A stretch of DNA of 61,846 nt, from assembly GCA_013042915.1 (NCBI GenBank), contig JABDPF010000082.1, forward strand, positions 1 to 61,846, read 5' to 3'. Within the stretch, counting starts at the first letter, position 1. Every line of letters starts with the position of its first letter. Below, one piece after another: positions 26,503-38,358 of the stretch. The stretch is from Lysobacterales bacterium. GTDB taxonomy: Bacteria; Pseudomonadota; Gammaproteobacteria; Xanthomonadales; SZUA-36. The position numbers and the translations under genes were made by a program. The notes under the pieces were generated by a model. That model was given only the letters and a program-made list of their open reading frames with translations. It was not told where the DNA came from and searched no databases.

Positions 26503-27753
26503 GTGTCATCCCGTCGCGTAGTAGTCACAGGCATGGGCCTGGTCTCCCCCCTCGGCAACACGGTCGATACCACCTGGGAGGGGCTGTGCAACGGTCGCAG
26601 CGGTATCGGCCCGCTGACCGAGTTCGATGCATCCGAACTGGCCACCCGAATCGCGGGTGAGGTTCGCGATTACGACGTCACCGAGTTCATTCCGCCGAAG
26701 GATGCCAGGCGATTCGACAAGTTCCTGCATTACGGAGTCGGAGCGGCACACGAAGCCCTGACCGAGGCGGGTTTGGCGGATGATGCTTCTGACGTCGATG
26801 CCACCCGTGTGGGCCTGGCCCTCGGCGCCGGTATCGGCGGCATCGCCTCGATCGAGCAGAACATGTTGATCTATCGGGACAAGGGACCGCGCCGCGTATC
26901 GCCGTTTTACATTCCCGGTTCGATCGTCAACATGATCAGCGGATGGTTGTCGATCAAGTACGGCTTCAAGGGTCCGAACATCGCCGTGGTGACGGCCTGC
27001 ACGACATCGACCCACAATATCGGCCTGGCCGCTCGAATGATCCAGTATGGCGATGCCGACGTCATGGTGGCGGGGGGGTCTGAATACGGGACGACCCCCA
27101 CCGCGATGGCCGGTTTCGGATCAGCCAAGGCCATGAGCACGCGCAACGACGACCCGGCGGGCGCCAGCAGGCCCTGGGATGCCGACCGCGACGGTTTCGT
27201 GCTGTCCAACGGGGCAGGCATCCTGGTACTCGAAGAGCTACAGCACGCCAGGTCCCGCGGAGCCGAAATTATCGCCGAACTCGCCGGTTTCGGCATGAGC
27301 GGGGACGCCTACCACATGACCGCCCCGCCGGCCGACGGCGAAGGGGCGGCCCGCTGCATGGAAGTCGCTCTGAATGATGCCCGCATCGGACCCGAGACTG
27401 TGGACTACATCAACGCGCACGGCACCTCCACGCCGCTGGGCGACGTGGCCGAGACCGAGGCGGTGAAAACGGTATTCGGCGACCACGCCTACCGCATGGC
27501 GATGAGTTCAACGAAATCCATGACCGGGCACCTGCTCGGTGCCGCTGGCGGCAGCGAGGCGGTGTTCACCGTGCTGAGCCTGCGCGACGGTATCATTCCA
27601 CCGACGATCAACCTCGACACGCCCGGTAAGGGCTGTGACCTGGATTACGTACCCCACTTCGCGCGCGAGACGCCCCTGGATGTCGCCCTGTCCAATTCCT
27701 TTGGATTCGGAGGCACCAACGGTACACTTGTGTTCCGCCGATTCAGCGGCTGA
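26503..27753 (+). CDS. fabF: Beta-ketoacyl-ACP synthase II
   Basis: FabF performs the chain-elongating condensation in fatty acid synthesis. The 416-residue product has Cys in VVTACTTSTHN and histidines in NAHGTSTPLGD and SMTGHLLGAAG. The start is GTG, supported by a GAGAGG site 8 bases upstream and by the immediate SSRRVVVTGMG N-terminus. Confidence 0.96.
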   Translation: MSSRRVVVTGMGLVSPLGNTVDTTWEGLCNGRSGIGPLTEFDASELATRIAGEVRDYDVTEFIPPKDARRFDKFLHYGVGAAHEALTEAGLADDASDVDATRVGLALGAGIGGIASIEQNMLIYRDKGPRRVSPFYIPGSIVNMISGWLSIKYGFKGPNIAVVTACTTSTHNIGLAARMIQYGDADVMVAGGSEYGTTPTAMAGFGSAKAMSTRNDDPAGASRPWDADRDGFVLSNGAGILVLEELQHARSRGAEIIAELAGFGMSGDAYHMTAPPADGEGAARCMEVALNDARIGPETVDYINAHGTSTPLGDVAETEAVKTVFGDHAYRMAMSSTKSMTGHLLGAAGGSEAVFTVLSLRDGIIPPTINLDTPGKGCDLDYVPHFARETPLDVALSNSFGFGGTNGTLVFRRFSG

Positions 27754-27769
27754 CTGCAAGGACATCACA

Positions 27770-28569
27770 ATGATCGCATGCCTCGTAGACGGCGAGATCA
27801 GCGAACACATCAGCGCCGGCGATCGGGGTTTGCAGTACGGTGACGGTCTTTACGAGACCATCGCAGTTATCGACGGCCAGCCGCGCTTCTGGCAGGGCCA
27901 CATGGACCGCCTGTCCGCCGGCTGCGAACGGCTCGACCTGCCGATGGTTCCCCAGGCGGTGCTGCTGCGCGAAGTCCAGACTGTAAGCGCGGGGTGCAGC
28001 CCCTGCATGGTCAAGATCATTCTCACCCGTGGAGAGACCCGAATCGGCTACCGTGCGCGCCCGGTCGCGGAACCCGTCCGGGTGGTGAGCTCGCACGAGT
28101 GGCCCCGCCTGGAGGGTGATTCGGTGATGACCGGGGTGCGGGCGCGCATGTGCACGCTGCGCCTGGGAATCCAGCCGGAGCTGGCGGGCATGAACCATCT
28201 TAACCGGCTCGAGCAGATTCGGGCTCGCGCCGAGTGGAACGACGAAACCATTCACGAGGGTGTCCTGTTGGACCGAGAGGACCACGTGGTGTCGGCAATC
28301 CGATCCAACATCTTCGTGGTCTTTGGACATCGAATTCTGACGCCCCGGCTGGATCGCTGCGGCATCCGTGGAGTGATGCGCGCGGCGATCCTGGCGGCTT
28401 TCCGCGAACGCTGCGAACAACGCCGCGTGATGCTGGACATGTTGCCGGAAGCCGACGAGGTGTTCCTGTGTAACGCCCTGCACGGAGTCTTACCGGTGAC
28501 CCACATCGACCACTGGGAGTACGCGATCGGTCCCGTCACCCGTGAAGTGCAGGAGTGGCTGGCAAAATC

Positions 28570-28573
<4 letters not shown>
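27770..28573 (+). CDS. pabC: Aminodeoxychorismate lyase homologue (PabC) lacking PLP residues
   Basis: The 267 residues align end to end with PabC, a fold-type IV PLP enzyme that makes p-aminobenzoate for folate: GDRGLQYGDGLYET, MNHLNRLEQIRA, SNIF, TPRLDRCGIRGVMR and CNALHGVLPV. Two PLP contacts are changed. The lysine of the K-H-L-N-R-L-E-Q motif is Asn142 (codon AAC at 28193-28195), and the Glu that pairs with the pyridine nitrogen (VxE in the V-x-E-x4-N-x-F motif) is Ser. This looks like a pseudoenzyme or a repurposed protein. The position after fabF and before mltG-tmk-holB is the normal pabC position. Confidence 0.82.
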
Positions 28574-31123
<2,550 letters not shown>

Positions 31124-31132
31124 GAAGGAACC

Positions 31133-31474
31133 ATGGCGCAACAGGGAATTCTCTCACTATCCATCAAAGACAAGCAGGCGCTTTACCGGTCTTACATGCC
31201 GTTCGTTACCGGCGGCGGGCTGTTCGTGCCGAGCACCAAGAAGTTCAGCCTGGGTGACGAGGTCTTCCTCCTGCTGACCGTAATGGAATTCGAAGAACGC
31301 CTGCCGATTCCCGGCAAGGTCGTCTGGATTACGCCGCAGGGCGCGGCCGGAAACCGCAAGGCCGGCATCGGCGTGCAGTTTGCGGACACGCAGGACGGCG
31401 CCCACGCACGCACCGTGATTGAATCCCACCTGGCGCCGTTGCTGAAAAGCAACAAGAGCACCCATACCATGTAG
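31133..31474 (+). CDS. pilZ: Type IV pilus protein PilZ
   Basis: A 113-residue single PilZ domain directly after holB, as in Pseudomonas and Xanthomonas. The N-terminus (ILSLSIKDKQALYRSYMPFV) lacks the RxxxR motif needed for c-di-GMP binding, which is normal for the true PilZ pilus protein. GGLFVPSTKKFSLGDEVFLLL and the GIGVQFAD strand define the fold. It is required for type IV pilus assembly and probably works through PilB/FimX-type partners. Confidence 0.92.
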   Translation: MAQQGILSLSIKDKQALYRSYMPFVTGGGLFVPSTKKFSLGDEVFLLLTVMEFEERLPIPGKVVWITPQGAAGNRKAGIGVQFADTQDGAHARTVIESHLAPLLKSNKSTHTM

Positions 31475-31477
31475 CAG

Positions 31478-31496
31478 CGGACAACCCGTCCGTTTT
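31478..31496 (+). terminator. Weak hairpin with TTTT after pilZ
   Basis: CGGAC-AACCC-GTCCG followed by TTTT lies 3 bases after the pilZ stop, between convergent genes. The stem has only 5 pairs and the T-run only 4, so the terminator call is weak. Confidence 0.35.
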
Positions 31497-31513
31497 CGGA
31501 GACGCGGTCGGCC

Positions 31514-32650
31514 TCAAAGGGCCTCCTGCAGAATGTTTGCCAGCCGCTGGAAGAAAGCTTCCAGTTCTTTTTCTCCCTGGTAAAAGTGCGGTGAAATTCT
31601 GACCGAACCCTCTCTTACCGCGCAGCTGATGCCCTCTTTCTTCAGGGCTTCGTAAATGGCCCTCGGGTCGATTCGTTCGTGTACGAAGCTTACGATTCCG
31701 GATTGGCGATTCGCCTCGATCCGGCTGGTCACTCGAACACCGCTCATACCCCGCAGCCCCTCTAGCAAGTGGCTCGTATTGGTGAGTACGCGTTGCGCCA
31801 CGCGGTCCATCCCCAATTCGAGTAACAGTGCCGTGGAGGCATGCAGCGCGGCCTGGCCTATTGAATTGGGGGTGCCGGCCTCGAAGCGAATCGCGGTTTC
31901 CGACGGCGGCCACTCGTTGCGGTCAAAGTCCCAGAACCGGTCGACCATGTGCCAACCCTGTTGCATCAATTTCAGCCGGGGCCGCTGTTCCGCCCGGCAA
32001 TAGAACACCGCGATACCCTCCGGCCCCAGCAGCCACTTGTGGGCATCGGCCGCGAGGAAATCGATATGCGCCGCGTCAACGTCGAGGGGCAGGGCGCCTA
32101 ATTGTTGGATGGCGTCCACGAAAAAGAGCACGTCGCGCTTGCGGCAGGCCTCGCCCAGCCTTTCCAGGTCAAAACGGAATCCGTCGGCCCATTGAACCGA
32201 GCTGACCGACAGCAAGCGGGTGTTCGAGTCCATCGCGTCGATCAGGGCCTGCTCCGCGTCAACGGCCGAACGAATATCGATCTCGCGAGCCTCCACGCCA
32301 CGTTCGGCCTGGGCAAGCCAGGGCAGGCGGTTGGATGGGAACTCGGCCGACGGCAATACGACATTGTCACCGGCTTGCCAGTCCAGCCCCCAGGCCACCA
32401 GGCTGATGCCCTCGGTAGTGTTCTTCAACAGGGCAATGTCATCGGGCGATGACGCACCGGTCATGAGCGCGAGGTTTTTCCTGAGTTCCTTTTCCCTCTC
32501 CATCCATTGAATGTAGTTGTTTGATCCGTGCCGCATGTTCTCCTCCGCGAAGGCCTGCGCGGCTTCCGCGGTGCATCGCGGCCAGGGGCCGACGGCGGCG
32601 TGGTTGAGGTAAGGGGCGGCGTGTTCGAGTATCGGGAATTGAGAAATCAT
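31514..32650 (-). CDS. Class V (cysteine-desulfurase-like) aminotransferase
   Basis: The 378-residue protein is a fold-type I PLP enzyme of class V. NTTEGISLVAWG (PLP phosphate region), DAIQQLGALPLD (Asp to the PLP ring) and AADAHKWLLGPEG with the Schiff-base lysine (about residue 222) are present. The C-terminal VREGSVRISPHFY matches the CsdA/isopenicillin-epimerase-like branch, but there is no obvious active-site cysteine loop, so true desulfurase activity is doubtful. The substrate is unknown. It is convergent with pilZ and divergent from dinB, with only 50 bases between the two starts. Confidence 0.8.
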   Translation of the reverse strand: MISQFPILEHAAPYLNHAAVGPWPRCTAEAAQAFAEENMRHGSNNYIQWMEREKELRKNLALMTGASSPDDIALLKNTTEGISLVAWGLDWQAGDNVVLPSAEFPSNRLPWLAQAERGVEAREIDIRSAVDAEQALIDAMDSNTRLLSVSSVQWADGFRFDLERLGEACRKRDVLFFVDAIQQLGALPLDVDAAHIDFLAADAHKWLLGPEGIAVFYCRAEQRPRLKLMQQGWHMVDRFWDFDRNEWPPSETAIRFEAGTPNSIGQAALHASTALLLELGMDRVAQRVLTNTSHLLEGLRGMSGVRVTSRIEANRQSGIVSFVHERIDPRAIYEALKKEGISCAVREGSVRISPHFYQGEKELEAFFQRLANILQEAL

Positions 32651-32655
32651 GTCGA

Positions 32656-32661
32656 TATAAT
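32656..32661 (+). promoter_or_regulatory. Possible -10 box of dinB
   Basis: A perfect TATAAT lies 40 bases before the dinB ATG. No convincing -35 box or LexA site was seen in front of it. Confidence 0.3.
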
Positions 32662-32700
32662 GAGGGGGCTAGAGACGCCGGGCAAGCACTGGGAGTGAAC

Positions 32701-33882
32701 ATGCCGAATTCGGATGGCCGGGCCATCCTGCACGTGGACATGGACGCGTTTTACGCGTCTGTGGAAGAGTTCGACGATCCCACGCTGGCGGGACAGGCCG
32801 TTATAGTGGGCGGTCTCGGGAACCGAGGTGTGGTCTCGACCGCCAACTACGAGGCGAGGCGTTTCGGCGTTCATTCGGCCATGCCGATGGCGCGCGCGCG
32901 AAGGCTCTGTCCAGGGGCACGATTCCTGCGGCCTCGCCCGGCGCGTTACCGCGAAGTTTCCGCGAGCGTGTTCTCGGTGTTCCGCGAGTTCACCCCACTG
33001 TTCGAAGGGCTGTCGCTGGACGAGGCGTTTCTTGATATCGGCCAGAGTATTCGCCTGTTTGGCCCGCCCGACGTAATCGCCGAGGAGATCCGTCGCCGTA
33101 TCCGGTCACGCACCGGCCTGACCGCCTCGGTGGGCGTTGCCCACAACAAGTTTCTCGCCAAGCTGGCTTCCGACGTCCGAAAACCCGATGGCATGTTCGT
33201 GGTCGAGCCGGGGCGAGTCAGGGAATTTCTGGACCCCATGCCGGTCGAGCGGTTGTGGGGAATCGGCAAGTGCACGGCGCCGAAGTTGCGGCAGATCGGC
33301 GTCCTGACGGTGGGGCAGCTGCGCCGCAGCGAGCCCGCCCTCCTGCAACAGGCCCTCGGAAACCGGGTGCAGCATTTTCTGCGGCTCGCCCGGGGGGAGG
33401 ACGACCGGCCCGTGCAGCCCGACCGTCCGGACAAGTCCATCAGCAACGAACAGACGTTTGAGGTTTCGCTGACGTCGAGGGATGCGCTACTCGCTGAGCT
33501 GTTGGGCCAGGCCGAGAACGTCGCCGGGAGGCTCCGAACGAGGCAACTGCTTGCGCGAACGTTGACCGTCAAGATACGCGACGACCGGTTCCGAACGGTC
33601 ACCCGCAGCAAAAGCATGGTTGCTCCATCGAACAGCACGCTGACGTTGTATCGGCTCGCCAGGGCGTTGTTGATGCGCTGGCGGGGAGAGCATTCCGCAA
33701 CGCCCGTTCGCCTGCTGGGTATCGGGGTCACCGGGCTGGAGGGTGACGAGGGGGCAGGGCACCTGGCCGGAGACAGCGCGGACGACAACGCCGCCCGGCG
33801 CGTGGATCGGGTCTTCGATTCCATTAACCGCCGCTACGCGGGCGGTGTGGTGCACGGAAAGACGTTGAAAAGGGAAAAATGA
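32701..33882 (+). CDS. dinB: DNA polymerase IV (Y-family, translesion)
   Basis: The 393-residue product has the Y-family signatures DMDAFYASVE, YEARRFGVHSAM, SLDEAFLDI (catalytic acids) and GVAHNKFLAKLASD, then HhH and little-finger domains. It bypasses damaged bases with low fidelity. The ATG at 32701 was chosen because a GGGAG site ends 5 bases before it; an in-frame GTG two codons upstream would overlap that site. No clear beta-clamp-binding peptide is visible at the C-terminus (ends KTLKREK). Confidence 0.94.
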   Translation: MPNSDGRAILHVDMDAFYASVEEFDDPTLAGQAVIVGGLGNRGVVSTANYEARRFGVHSAMPMARARRLCPGARFLRPRPARYREVSASVFSVFREFTPLFEGLSLDEAFLDIGQSIRLFGPPDVIAEEIRRRIRSRTGLTASVGVAHNKFLAKLASDVRKPDGMFVVEPGRVREFLDPMPVERLWGIGKCTAPKLRQIGVLTVGQLRRSEPALLQQALGNRVQHFLRLARGEDDRPVQPDRPDKSISNEQTFEVSLTSRDALLAELLGQAENVAGRLRTRQLLARTLTVKIRDDRFRTVTRSKSMVAPSNSTLTLYRLARALLMRWRGEHSATPVRLLGIGVTGLEGDEGAGHLAGDSADDNAARRVDRVFDSINRRYAGGVVHGKTLKREK

Positions 33883-33887
33883 CGGCA

Positions 33888-33918
33888 GGCAGGGACGAGC
33901 CGTCTGCCTGTCCCTGCC
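33888..33918. terminator. Long hairpin between convergent dinB and fadD
   Basis: GGCAGGGAC and GTCCCTGCC form a perfect 9-base-pair stem around a 13-base loop, lying between the two stop codons. There is no T-run on either side, so it may act as a bidirectional transcript-end structure rather than a classic intrinsic terminator. Confidence 0.45.
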
Positions 33919-33931
33919 ACCCGGGGGCTAA

Positions 33932-35611
33932 TCAAGAATCGGCTTTAATCGACTCGTCGCGCAGTTCGCGCCGCAGGATCTTCCCGACGTTGGACTTCGG
34001 CAACTCGTCCCGAAACTCGATATGGCGCGGCCGCTTGTATCCGGTCAGTTCATTCTTGCAGTAGGCGCGCAATTCCTCTTCGGTCAGCGAGGAATCCTTC
34101 GGAACGACGAACATCTTCACGGCCTCGGTGGACTTGCTGTCTGGAACCCCGATGACCGCCACCTCCTGGACCTTGGGATGATGCGCCACGACGTCCTCGA
34201 TCTCGTTGGGGAAGACGTTGAAACCCGAAACAAGGATCATGTCTTTCTTGCGGTCGACGATCTTGAAGAAGCCCTCTTCGGTCATCATCGCCACGTCGCC
34301 GGTCCGTAACCAGCCGTCCTCCGTGATGACCTTCGCGGTTTCCTCGGGGCGCTGCCAGTAACCCTTCATCACCTGCGGCCCTCGCAGGACCAGCTCGCCC
34401 ACCTCACCCTGCGCGAGGAGGTTGCCGTCGTCGTCCATGATGGCGCCCTCGGTTGACGAGATCGGCAAACCGATGCAGCCGTTGAATTCTTCGATGTCCA
34501 TCGGGTTGATGCAGGCCGCCGGCGAGGTCTCGGTCAAACCGTACGCTTCGATCAGCCGCGACCCGGTGACCTCCTGCCATTTCTCCGCCACCGCGCGTTG
34601 CACGGCCATTCCACCGCCCAGCGCGGCCTTCAGGGTACTGAAGTCGAGGTCGGCGAAGCCCGGCGTGTGCAGCAACATGTTGAACAGGGTATTGACGCCC
34701 GGGAAGAAGGTGAAAGGAATTTTTTTCAGTTCCTTTACGAAGCCCTGCTCGTCTCGCGGATTCGTGATCAGAACGTTGACGCCGCCCATGGACATGAAGG
34801 CGAAGCAGTTCGCCGTCAGTGCAAAGATATGATAAAGCGGCAAGGCGGACACGACCCATTCGACGTCTTTTCCGAGGTCTGCCGATCCGATCCAGGCCTT
34901 GGATTGAAGCGTATTCGCCACGATGTTGCGATGGGTCAGCATGGCGCCCTTGGCCACGCCTGTGGTGCCGCCCGTGTACTGCAGGAAGGCCAGATCGTCC
35001 AGCGACAGTTCCACCTGGTGCAATTGATGGCGTGAACCTTCACGCAACGCTTCGCCGAAGCCGATCGCGCCGGGCAGGCTGAAAGAGGGCACGGCCTTTT
35101 TGATGTACTTGAGGGCCAGGTTGATCAGGATGCCCTTGGGAAAACCGAGCAGGTCGCCGACACGTGTCGTGATGACGTGCTCTACCGGCACGTCGTCGAT
35201 CACTTTTTCCAGCACGCTGGCGAAGTTCTCGATCACGACGATCGCGCGAGCGCCGGAGTCGTTAAGCTGATGTTTGAGCTCGCGCCCGGTGTACAGGGGG
35301 TTGGTATTCACCACCACCAGGCCCGCCCGCAAGGCGCCCATGATGGCAACCGGGTACTGCAGGATGTTGGGCATCATCAAGGCAATCCGGTCACCCTTCT
35401 GCAGACCCAGTGATTGCAGGTAAGCGGCGAAATCCCGGCTCAGCCGGTTCCACTCGTCAAAGCTCAGCTTCTTGTCGAAATTGATGTACGCTGGACGGTC
35501 GGTGTATTTTTCGACGGCTTCGTCGTACATGTCGAGAATGGAATCGTATTCGCTCAGGTCGATCTCGGCGGGTACGCCTTCGGGGTATCGGTCCAGCCAG
35601 GGCTTGTTCAC
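33932..35611 (-). CDS. fadD: Long-chain fatty acid-CoA ligase
   Basis: FadD activates fatty acids with ATP and CoA as they enter the cell. The 559-residue product carries the AMP-binding P-loop [26 protein letters not shown], the hinge segment [11 protein letters not shown] and the C-terminal catalytic lysine region [11 protein letters not shown]. Length and motifs match gammaproteobacterial FadD (561 in E. coli). Together with fadE and fadIJ it gives a complete beta-oxidation set in this window. Confidence 0.94.
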   Translation of the reverse strand: MNKPWLDRYPEGVPAEIDLSEYDSILDMYDEAVEKYTDRPAYINFDKKLSFDEWNRLSRDFAAYLQSLGLQKGDRIALMMPNILQYPVAIMGALRAGLVVVNTNPLYTGRELKHQLNDSGARAIVVIENFASVLEKVIDDVPVEHVITTRVGDLLGFPKGILINLALKYIKKAVPSFSLPGAIGFGEALREGSRHQLHQVELSLDDLAFLQYTGGTTGVAKGAMLTHRNIVANTLQSKAWIGSADLGKDVEWVVSALPLYHIFALTANCFAFMSMGGVNVLITNPRDEQGFVKELKKIPFTFFPGVNTLFNMLLHTPGFADLDFSTLKAALGGGMAVQRAVAEKWQEVTGSRLIEAYGLTETSPAACINPMDIEEFNGCIGLPISSTEGAIMDDDGNLLAQGEVGELVLRGPQVMKGYWQRPEETAKVITEDGWLRTGDVAMMTEEGFFKIVDRKKDMILVSGFNVFPNEIEDVVAHHPKVQEVAVIGVPDSKSTEAVKMFVVPKDSSLTEEELRAYCKNELTGYKRPRHIEFRDELPKSNVGKILRRELRDESIKADS

Positions 35612-35761
35612 GTGCTCTCCTCGTTCGTGTTCGCAGCTCGACCATTATAGCCAAACTTTTCGGGGGCGCGCCCGGGCTAGAGTTCGTGAAAGGCAAGCTC
35701 GGCAAACACCTGATATCATTGCCCTGCCGGGATCGGCCGATGTCAATCGGGAAACAACCGA

Positions 35762-37678
35762 ATGGGTGAACAAAACGTCAAGCTCCTCAACGACGAGGAA
35801 ACCAGCCAGGCATTCATGCGTGCGCTGCTGGTCGAAGTGCATGCCTTGGAGAGGATGCTGGAAATGGGCCTGGTCGAAACCGGGGTCCGCCGCATCGGCG
35901 CCGAACAGGAAATGTTCCTGATCGACAAGGCCAACAAGCCTGCGCTGAAAGCCCTGGATATACTCGACATCATTGACGACGAGCGCTTCACGCACGAACT
36001 GGGCTTGTTCAACCTCGAAGCTAACCTCTCACCCCACCGGCTCGGGGCGGACTGCCTGAGCAAGATGGAAAAAGAGGTGCAGGAAATCTACGAGAAGGCC
36101 CGCCGTTCCGCCGCCCGTTTCGACTGTGACATTGCCCTGGTGGGCATTCTGCCGACCCTAACCAAGAACAACCTCGGTCTCGACTCGATGGTTCCCACAC
36201 CGCGCTACCACGCTCTCAACGACGCGATCTGCCGGATGCGGGGCAAGGATTTCGAGTTCACGATCAACGGGATCGACCAGCTGTCGGTCAAGCACGACAA
36301 CGTCATGCTCGAAGCCTGCAACACCAGTTTCCAGGTGCATTTCCAGGTCAGCCCGGAGAAATTTGCCCGCAACTACAACATCGCCCAGGTCGTGACCGCG
36401 CCCCTGCTGGCCGCAGCCGTCAATTCGCCCGTCTTGCTGGGCAAGCGCCTCTGGCACGAGACGCGCATCGCGGTGTTCGAGTATTCGATCGACACGCGTT
36501 CCAACCTGCAGCAGGAACGGGGGCTCATGCCGCGCGTCCATTTCGGGGATCGATGGATCGAGGAGTCGGTCACCGAGATTTTCAAGGAGGACATCGCGCG
36601 TTTCCGGACGGTCCTGACCACCGACACCGAGGATGATCCGCTCGGCATGCTCGATCAGGGCATCACGCCATCGCTTAACGCGTTACGGCTGCATAACGGC
36701 ACCGTCTACCGATGGAACCGACCCTGCTACGGCGTCAAGGACAATGTCCCCCATCTGCGCATCGAAAACCGGGTCATTCCCTCCGGCCCCACGGTGCTGG
36801 ACGAAATCGCCAACGCCGCATTCTTCTTCGGCATGATGACCGGGATGATCGAGCAGGACATGGATGTTCGCAAGCTACTGACGTTTGCCGATGTGAAGTC
36901 CAATTTCCTGGCCGCCGCCCGCGACGGCATCCGGGCACAGATGAACTGGTTTAACGACACCCATCTGCCGGCCAAACAACTGGTGCTCGAACAGCTTCTC
37001 CCGCTCGCGCGCGAAGGGCTCGAAGAATCCGGCATCGACCGGGACGATATCGACCGTTACCTGGGCGTGCTGCGCGACCGCGTCACCCATCGCCGCACCG
37101 GCGCACGCTGGGCACTGGAATCACTGGAATCCATGCACGGCCACGGTACCGCGGACCAGCGCCTGCGCTGCGTGGTTTCCTCGCTGGTGGAGCAGCAGGC
37201 TACCGGTACGCCGATCAGCGAATGGCGCCTCGCCGATTTCCGCCCCGAACAGGACTGGCGAGACAGTTACCAGACCATCGGCCAGTTCATGACCCAGGAC
37301 CTCTTCACGGTGCGGCACGACGACATCGTGGACTTCGCCGCCACCATCATGGATTGGCGACACGTCCGACATGTTCCGGTCGAAGACGACGACGGTCACC
37401 TGATTGGGCTGATTTCCCACCGCTGCCTGCTCAAGCTGTTTGCCCACGGCCGCGTGGGGCGGGAACAAGAAGTGACGGTGGGCGAGATCATGAATACCGA
37501 GCCGCGAACGGTGGAGCCGGACACGCCGACCGTCGAGGCGATCCGGATCATGCGCTCGGAGCGCCTGGCCTGTCTGCCGGTCACCCGCGAGAACAAGCTG
37601 GTCGGGATTGTGACCGAGCACGACTTCATCAAGCTCGCCTCCCGCCTGCTCGAAGACCAGCTCTCTTCAGAAGACTGA
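35762..37678 (+). CDS. GCS2-family carboxylate-amine ligase fused to a CBS-domain pair
   Basis: Residues from about 40 to 400 match the glutamate-cysteine ligase type 2 (YbdK-like) fold: GAEQEMFLID (metal/ATP-site glutamates 48 and 50), LFNLEANLSP, EACNTSFQVHFQV and LRIENRVIPSG. The C-terminus holds two CBS motifs (about 506-570, IGQFMTQDLFTV; about 573-638, VGEIMNTEPRTVEPD). CBS pairs usually bind adenine nucleotides, so the ligase may be gated by cell energy state. The true substrate is unknown; glutathione-precursor synthesis is one possibility. Its stop overlaps the start of the next gene. Confidence 0.82.
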   Translation: MGEQNVKLLNDEETSQAFMRALLVEVHALERMLEMGLVETGVRRIGAEQEMFLIDKANKPALKALDILDIIDDERFTHELGLFNLEANLSPHRLGADCLSKMEKEVQEIYEKARRSAARFDCDIALVGILPTLTKNNLGLDSMVPTPRYHALNDAICRMRGKDFEFTINGIDQLSVKHDNVMLEACNTSFQVHFQVSPEKFARNYNIAQVVTAPLLAAAVNSPVLLGKRLWHETRIAVFEYSIDTRSNLQQERGLMPRVHFGDRWIEESVTEIFKEDIARFRTVLTTDTEDDPLGMLDQGITPSLNALRLHNGTVYRWNRPCYGVKDNVPHLRIENRVIPSGPTVLDEIANAAFFFGMMTGMIEQDMDVRKLLTFADVKSNFLAAARDGIRAQMNWFNDTHLPAKQLVLEQLLPLAREGLEESGIDRDDIDRYLGVLRDRVTHRRTGARWALESLESMHGHGTADQRLRCVVSSLVEQQATGTPISEWRLADFRPEQDWRDSYQTIGQFMTQDLFTVRHDDIVDFAATIMDWRHVRHVPVEDDDGHLIGLISHRCLLKLFAHGRVGREQEVTVGEIMNTEPRTVEPDTPTVEAIRIMRSERLACLPVTRENKLVGIVTEHDFIKLASRLLEDQLSSED

Positions 37679-38154
37679 TGCACCGCCGGCTGGTCTTGCT
37701 GGCACTGGCGCTGTTGACGGCGGCATGTAGCCCGCCCCTGACCGTGTCCCAGCAGATCATTCACGCCATTCGCGAGATGGAGGCGCGCATCGAGGCGGGC
37801 GAGCGCCGCGAGTTCATGGAATTCATCGCCGACGATTTCAGTGCGCAGAACGAGCGGATGAATCGCGACCAGGTTCGCGCGCTGGTCGTGTTCCAACTGC
37901 GACGCTACGAACGCCTCAACGGCCAGCTTTTCCCGATTTCGGTCACTGAAACCGCCCCCGACACGGCCGAGGCCCGCTTTCGCGCACTCATCACCGGAGG
38001 CCCCGGCTGGATTCCGGACAGCGGCCAGGTTTACGACTTCGAGACCTGGTGGCGTTTCGAGGACGGTGACTGGCTGTTGACGAGCGCCAACTGGGACGAG
38101 GTGCCGTTGGACGAAGTCCTTGACGATATCCCGCTCCCCACGCCCGACCGCTGA
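37678..38154 (+). CDS. NTF2-like lipoprotein
   Basis: A 158-residue protein with a short signal peptide and lipobox TAAC, followed by a compact alpha/beta region (QIIHAIREMEARIEAGE, then strands ending in WWRFEDGDWLLTSANWDEV) that looks like the SnoaL/NTF2 cone fold. No catalytic residues can be assigned. The ATG overlaps the GCS2-CBS stop (ATGA), which points to joint expression with that ligase. Confidence 0.7.
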   Translation: MHRRLVLLALALLTAACSPPLTVSQQIIHAIREMEARIEAGERREFMEFIADDFSAQNERMNRDQVRALVVFQLRRYERLNGQLFPISVTETAPDTAEARFRALITGGPGWIPDSGQVYDFETWWRFEDGDWLLTSANWDEVPLDEVLDDIPLPTPDR

Positions 38155-38358
38155 CTCCATCGCGTCCGCCCGACTGGCGGTGTTGCAAAGCCGCAAGCGA
38201 CCCACGGCCTGCCGCCGTTCGTTCAAGGTTTCTTGCCGATGGGCAAACCGCCATTCGCTTCCTTCTGGCCTGCCCCGGTTGAACGGTTCTGAAACCATTC
38301 TGCACCAGGGATGTCGCAGTTTCTCAGGAATTGAGAACAGGCTAGGTACAATGATGCG

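Noticed and set aside
31133-31474. PilZ as a c-di-GMP receptor
   Set aside because: The RxxxR binding motif is absent; it is the pilus-assembly PilZ found after holB.
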